Positions 6,879 through 11,326 of a DNA stretch of 11,326 bases are shown here, in pieces. Made by a program: the position numbers and the translations under genes. Each line of letters starts with the position of its first letter. Positions within the stretch are counted from its first letter, which is position 1. Source of the DNA: Candidatus Cloacimonadota bacterium. GTDB taxonomy: Bacteria; Cloacimonadota; Cloacimonadia; Cloacimonadales; TCS61. Below the pieces are notes generated by a model. It saw only the letters and a program-made list of their open reading frames with translations. It did no database searches and had not been told where the DNA came from. The stretch is taken from positions 1-11,326 of the forward strand of contig JAFGEH010000023.1 in NCBI GenBank assembly GCA_016931665.1. The letters are read 5' to 3'.

Positions 6879-9269
6879 ATGGTATTGATAATTCAGAAAG
6901 ATAGAGTTAAAATAGAAGTAATGATTTTCTTTCTTTTTTTAATGATATTTTCCTGCCTGGCAGCGGCCAATCCGGACAGCCTTATGGCCAGCCTGGAACG
7001 GGCATCTGATCAAGAAAGAGCTGATATACTGATCCGGCTGGCCGAGTATTACCAGGACCTGGATATGGAAAAATCCCTGGATTATACCGAACAGGCCGAA
7101 ACCTTGATCTCTTCCCGGGAAGCTGATTCTTTAAAGGCCAGACTATTGAATAATATTGGCAGACTTCATCTGGCAGGCAACGATATACAGGCGAGTTTAA
7201 GGGATTACGAAGAGGCTGAAAGGATATATCTGAAGCTGGGTGCGGAAAAGGAAGCAAAACTGGTTTTATTTTCGATTGCTCTGCTCAAACAGAATCATCT
7301 GCAGCTCCCGGAAGCTGCCAGGAATGATTATCTGGAGATTCTGGAATACTCGAATAAACACCCCGAATTGAGCTGGAATGGGAATATCAGGCTGAATCTG
7401 GCCATTTGTTATACTTCCCTGGACCTTTATCAGGATGCTATTAATCAATTACAGCTATTTTTAGCGGAATATCCGGAACCGGCTGATAATGAAAATCATC
7501 TGTCAGTTTTACTGAATACCGGTGTGAATTATTATTATCTGGGGGAATTAGACAACAGTCTGAGTTTCTATGAACAAGCTCTGGAATTGGCTTTAAAGCA
7601 GGGAAAAGATGAAAAAGCCGCTAAAATCTTCAACAATATTGCTGTGATCTATAAAAGCAGAGGTGAATATGAGAAAGCCCTTGATTATCTTGGCAAATCG
7701 CTGGAAATCAAGTTGAGAAACAATGAGGCTGGCGGCATCAGCAATTCCTACATGAATATGGGTATAATATACAATGACTGGAAAAAACATGAACTGGCGC
7801 TGGATTATTATCTGAAGGCACTGGCCATCAGCAGGGAACTTCAGGATTTAAAAAGTATTTCCACTTTGCTGAATAATATTGGCAATGTCTATTTCGATAT
7901 GGGAGAAATTGATATTGCCCAACAGTATTACAATCAGGCACTGACCCACAAGACACAGATAAACGATAAATTCGGAATAGCCAACACTCTGAAAAATCTG
8001 GGTTACCTGTATATATCAGGGAAGAATAATATTGAACAAGGTTTGGAATATCTGAGGGATTCTTACCGTTTGAGTGAAGAAATCGGTGATAAATCCGGTA
8101 TTGCTTCAACGAGTTATTATCTGGGGGATGCCTACCGCAGGCAGGGTTTATATGAAAAGGCTTTAAGAGAGGTCAAATTCAGCCTGAAAATCTCCGAAGA
8201 GGAAAATATAAGAGAACAGATCATTATTAATTACTTGTTATTATCAGAATTATACGAGACAAAGGGAATCCTGGACAGTGCCCTGTTTTATTATAAGGCC
8301 TACACGGAATTGCAGAAGGATATATTCTCGCGGGAAAGCGACGAAAGGCTAGCCCGGGCGCAGGCTGAATTTGAAACGGACAAGAAAGAGCGGGAAATCG
8401 AACTACTGAAAAAGGATGTTCAGATTCAGCGCAGCCACAGGCAGACCATGATTATTCTGCTAGTTATGGCAGCGATGTTAATTGGTTTAATAATATATCG
8501 TTACCGTGTTAAAGCAAGAACTCACAGAATTCTGGGAGAGGCTTATCAGCAGGTTCAGCAGAGAGAGCAGGAACTGGAAAAACTCAATGCAGCAAAAAAT
8601 AAACTTTTCTCGATAATCTCCCATGATCTGAAGAACGGCTTCGCTTCGCTGCAGGCGGGAGCTTACCTGCTGACGGAAGATATGGAAAATCTGGCACAGG
8701 AGCAATTGATGTCTTATTCTGTTGAATTGAAAGATACGATTGAAAATCTTTACCGATTCATGCAGAATCTATTGAATTGGGCTCAACTGCAGACAAGAAA
8801 TATAGAATACAATCCGGTTATTTTTGTACTTCGGAACGTTGTGGAAGACAGTGTGAAATTGATGAACAAAGCTGCCGAGAAAAAGCAAATCAGTTTTGAG
8901 ATAGAAATAGAATCGAAAGTCAGGGTAAAAGCTGACCAAGCCATGATCACTTCCGTCTGTAACAATTTGATCGGCAATGCTATAAAATTCAGCTATCCAG
9001 AAGGCAGGATAATTATCTCGGCTGAGACCAGGGAGGATATGGCAGAAGTGAAGATCCGGGATTCAGGTACTGGCATAGCTTCGGAGAACATTCACAGACT
9101 GTTCAGAATCGATGAACACTATCAGAGACCGGGGACTGCTGCTGAGAAAGGCACCGGCCTGGGGTTGATTCTCTGCCGGGAGTTCATCGAAACCAATCTG
9201 GGCATGATCGCAGTCGATAGTGAGCCGGGTGAAGGAACAACCATTACCTTCACTCTCCCTTCCGCCTGA
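6879..9269 (+). CDS. TPR-containing sensor histidine kinase
   Basis: This 796-residue membrane sensor kinase should autophosphorylate a histidine and pass the phosphate to an unidentified response regulator. A signal peptide or N-terminal anchor occupies residues 14-30. About nine TPR units follow (roughly 45-475), mostly spaced 40 residues apart (e.g. GEYEKALDYL at 263-272). Next come a charged coiled coil (~485-518), a membrane helix (524-541) and a second coiled coil (548-575). The HisKA box is FSIISHDLKN with His-582. The ATPase has N-box NNLIGNAIKF (695-704), G1 DSGTGI (728-733) and G2 GTGLGL (758-763), so all catalytic boxes are present. The signal sequence places the TPR array in the periplasm. 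The H-box has Gly where Pro is usual (HDLKNG). The start at 6879 is supported by GGAGG (6870-6874). An ATG at residue 15 is a weaker alternative. It is probably co-transcribed with the permease gene upstream. Confidence 0.9.
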   Translation: MVLIIQKDRVKIEVMIFFLFLMIFSCLAAANPDSLMASLERASDQERADILIRLAEYYQDLDMEKSLDYTEQAETLISSREADSLKARLLNNIGRLHLAGNDIQASLRDYEEAERIYLKLGAEKEAKLVLFSIALLKQNHLQLPEAARNDYLEILEYSNKHPELSWNGNIRLNLAICYTSLDLYQDAINQLQLFLAEYPEPADNENHLSVLLNTGVNYYYLGELDNSLSFYEQALELALKQGKDEKAAKIFNNIAVIYKSRGEYEKALDYLGKSLEIKLRNNEAGGISNSYMNMGIIYNDWKKHELALDYYLKALAISRELQDLKSISTLLNNIGNVYFDMGEIDIAQQYYNQALTHKTQINDKFGIANTLKNLGYLYISGKNNIEQGLEYLRDSYRLSEEIGDKSGIASTSYYLGDAYRRQGLYEKALREVKFSLKISEEENIREQIIINYLLLSELYETKGILDSALFYYKAYTELQKDIFSRESDERLARAQAEFETDKKEREIELLKKDVQIQRSHRQTMIILLVMAAMLIGLIIYRYRVKARTHRILGEAYQQVQQREQELEKLNAAKNKLFSIISHDLKNGFASLQAGAYLLTEDMENLAQEQLMSYSVELKDTIENLYRFMQNLLNWAQLQTRNIEYNPVIFVLRNVVEDSVKLMNKAAEKKQISFEIEIESKVRVKADQAMITSVCNNLIGNAIKFSYPEGRIIISAETREDMAEVKIRDSGTGIASENIHRLFRIDEHYQRPGTAAEKGTGLGLILCREFIETNLGMIAVDSEPGEGTTITFTLPSA

Positions 9270-9294
9270 ATAGACATCACAACAGATAATAAAT

Positions 9295-9322
9295 TTGACA
9301 ATTTGGATTAATTTGATAAAGT
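9295..9322 (+). promoter_or_regulatory. Candidate promoter before the second kinase
   Basis: A perfect TTGACA (9295-9300) is followed after 16 bases by TAAAGT (9317-9322), a four-of-six -10 match. It lies in the 91-base gap between the kinases. Three copies of AATTTG (9292, 9300, 9310) overlap it and could be a regulator's binding site. No intrinsic terminator is seen after the first kinase, so read-through is also possible. Confidence 0.4.
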
Positions 9323-9360
9323 AAATTAACATAATAAGAACCGAGCTGGGAGAGTGTACG

Positions 9361-11326
9361 ATGAGGATCGGATTAGTTGTATTTTTTTTGTTGTTTCTTA
9401 CCATTAATCTGAATAGTGAAAATACTTTTGAGAATCTGATCGATGAACTGACCAATGCTCCAGAAAACCAGAAAGCGGAAATATATAACAAGCTGGCGGA
9501 GGAGAACTGGTATAATGCCCCTGCCAAGAGCGTTGAATACGGTGAAGCTGCCCTGGAAATAGCCCGCAAGTATAACCAGCGGGAGATGGAAGCTTCTGCC
9601 CTGATCAATATCGGTAACGGTTATCTCTTTTCCGGGGAATTTGACAAGGCCAAGAATGAATATCTGCAACCGGGACTGATTCTCTCCAGAAAAATCGGAT
9701 ATGAAAAAGGACTTGTGGGTGCCATGAACTCTCTTGGCGCCATCAGCATGAACCTGGGAGATTACGATACCGCGCTGCACTTTTTTACAGAGGCTCTGGA
9801 TCTGCTACGTGAACAGGGTGACAAAGAGAAAATAGCAAAACTGGAAATGAATATTGCTTCCTTATATACCAGTCAGGGGGATTATGATAAGGCGGTGGAG
9901 TATTTCTTTGCATCCCTGGGAGTATTTGAAGAGATCGGGGATGAGCTGATGGTAGCCAGAACTCTGAATAACATAGCAATTGCCTACCATTCCTGGGAAA
10001 ATTATGATAAGGCGCTGGAATATTACCAGAAATCTCTGGCAACCTATGAGAAGCTCGAGGATTTGACAGGAACAGCGATACCACTGAACAATATCGGTGA
10101 GATCTACAAGGACAGAGGTGATTATGATATTGCGCTGGACTATTATTTAAGATCTCTGACACTCTCCGAGAAGTCAGGAAATCCTCAGTATATTGCTGTG
10201 GCCCAGCAGGGGGCAGGGGAGGCTTTCAAAGGACTGGGCAATTATGATCTGGCCAGTGATTATCTGCTAAAAGCTTTACATAATTTCCAGCAGATAGGTT
10301 TTCAGGAAGGAGTAGCCCGTACATATCTGACCCTGGGCAGGATTGCTCTAGAGAAAAAAGAGCTGAAAAAAGCCAGAGAATATCTGGAAAAATGCCTGGA
10401 ATTAGCTGAAAAGCTATCTATTAAAGATCTCCTGAAAGACTCGTATGATCTATTCTCTCAGGTTTACATAGCCGAGGGAAATTTCCGGAACGCCCTGGAA
10501 TTTTACAGATCGTATTCAGAGATAAAAGATTCTTTATTCAAGGAAACAACCAGCCGGAAATTTGCAGAACTGGATATCAAATATATGACTGCATCTCGTG
10601 AAAAAGAGATCAGTCTGCTGAAAAATGAAAACAACATCCGAAAACTGCAGGCTTTGATCCTGCTGATCTGCCTGATATTTCTGGTTCTGCTGGCTATTGC
10701 CATGTTCAGTAAAAACAGGCTCAAAACAAAAGTCAACCGGCAACTGCAGGAAGCCAATATTCAAATAACCAGTCAAAAAGAAGAACTGGAAAGAATGAAT
10801 CAGAAACTGGCGGAAGCCAATGCCACCAAGAACAAGTTTTTCTCGATAATCGCTCATGACCTGAAGAATGCCTTCAATTCTCTACGGGCAGGCTCCAGAC
10901 TGCTTTCGGAAGATATCTCAGCTTATGATTCTGAAACCATAAAATCTCTGGCCCGGGAAATTCGGGCATCTTCGGAAAAAATATTTTCTCTGCTGCAGAA
11001 TCTTCTGGAATGGGCCAAGGTCAGTACCGGCAGAATCAGTATGAATCAGGAGGAGATTAATCTGAAAGAACTTATCCGGGAAAATATGCGGCTCAATGAA
11101 GGACTGGCTGCGGCCAAGCAGATTAAGATACTGGAAAATATTGAAGCTGATATCAGAGTCTATGCTGACAGGAACATGCTGAATTCCGTGGTGCAGAGCC
11201 TGATCCATAATGCCATCAAGTTCTCTAATCCGGAGAGCGTGATCAGGATTGAAGCAGCAAGGTTGAATGATGAAGTGCGGGTTGCAGTGATCGACCATGG
11301 CATTGGAATTCGCGATGAAGATATGG
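9361..11326 (+). CDS. Second TPR sensor histidine kinase, 3' end missing
   Basis: The frame is open from an ATG at 9361 to the right edge (655 residues). GGGAGAG (9348-9354) lies six bases upstream. Residues 1-19 form a signal peptide with a hydrophobic core. TPR units run from about 40 to 395, with a strict 40-residue period: the conserved Gly/Tyr positions fall at 133/135, 173/175, 253/255, 293/295 and 373/375. A membrane helix is at 430-448 and a coiled coil at 455-488. The HisKA box is FSIIAHDLKNAF with His-499; N-box IHNAIKF is at 615-621 and G1 DHGIGI at 645-650. The G2 box and about 60 C-terminal residues, judged from the first kinase, lie outside the window. It has the same domain order as the preceding kinase, and a ~30-base stretch around the H-box codons is nearly identical, so the two are paralogues. 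Like its paralogue, it lacks the H-box proline. Confidence 0.9.
   Translation, partial: MRIGLVVFFLLFLTINLNSENTFENLIDELTNAPENQKAEIYNKLAEENWYNAPAKSVEYGEAALEIARKYNQREMEASALINIGNGYLFSGEFDKAKNEYLQPGLILSRKIGYEKGLVGAMNSLGAISMNLGDYDTALHFFTEALDLLREQGDKEKIAKLEMNIASLYTSQGDYDKAVEYFFASLGVFEEIGDELMVARTLNNIAIAYHSWENYDKALEYYQKSLATYEKLEDLTGTAIPLNNIGEIYKDRGDYDIALDYYLRSLTLSEKSGNPQYIAVAQQGAGEAFKGLGNYDLASDYLLKALHNFQQIGFQEGVARTYLTLGRIALEKKELKKAREYLEKCLELAEKLSIKDLLKDSYDLFSQVYIAEGNFRNALEFYRSYSEIKDSLFKETTSRKFAELDIKYMTASREKEISLLKNENNIRKLQALILLICLIFLVLLAIAMFSKNRLKTKVNRQLQEANIQITSQKEELERMNQKLAEANATKNKFFSIIAHDLKNAFNSLRAGSRLLSEDISAYDSETIKSLAREIRASSEKIFSLLQNLLEWAKVSTGRISMNQEEINLKELIRENMRLNEGLAAAKQIKILENIEADIRVYADRNMLNSVVQSLIHNAIKFSNPESVIRIEAARLNDEVRVAVIDHGIGIRDEDM

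Noticed and set aside
9063..9780. Overlapping minus-strand open frames of 181 and 135 codons
   Set aside because: They are antisense to the end of the first kinase and the start of the second, both strongly supported; their translations look like shadows.

Overview
The window looks like chromosomal DNA from a Gram-negative (diderm) bacterium, probably of the FCB superphylum. The diderm assignment rests on a large LptD-type outer-membrane protein. The FCB assignment rests on the Bacteroidota-like C-terminal form of that LptD and on two sensor kinases with exported tetratricopeptide (TPR) domains. Strong Shine-Dalgarno sites and a sigma70-like TTGACA/TATACT promoter argue against a typical Bacteroidota genome. 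A lineage such as Cloacimonadota or a neighbouring candidate phylum would fit, but this is inference. No insertion sequence, tRNA, rRNA, CRISPR array or phage gene was recognised.

Layout. Positions 1-1238 (minus strand) hold the N-terminal 412 residues of a secreted protein that runs off the left edge. It has a signal peptide, no recognised domain, and a sharp internal change in codon usage. A possible 31-residue small ORF with its own ribosome binding site lies just upstream on the same strand (1292-1387). An AT-rich spacer of about 0.5 kb with two inverted repeats separates this unit from parA and parB (1913-3503, plus strand, overlapping by 8 bases), a Soj/Spo0J-type segregation pair. A perfect 18-bp palindrome sits inside parB. 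A large lptD-like gene (3505-5985, minus strand) meets parB tail to tail with one base between them.

Divergent from lptD is a plus-strand unit beginning at a good sigma70-like promoter (6068-6097): a TauE/SafE-family membrane permease that seems to start at an ATC codon, then after 15 bases a TPR sensor histidine kinase (6879-9269). A second, paralogous TPR histidine kinase (9361 to the right edge) follows after a 91-base gap with its own candidate promoter.

How the genes work together. ParA and ParB should act with a centromere site in chromosome partition. LptD should insert lipopolysaccharide into the outer leaflet of the outer membrane. The permease and first kinase are probably co-transcribed and may sense and move the same small anion. 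Neither kinase has a response regulator in the window. The most interesting points are the palindrome in parB (a candidate non-canonical parS), the ATC start, the two kinases that both lack the H-box proline, and the codon-usage break in the secreted protein.
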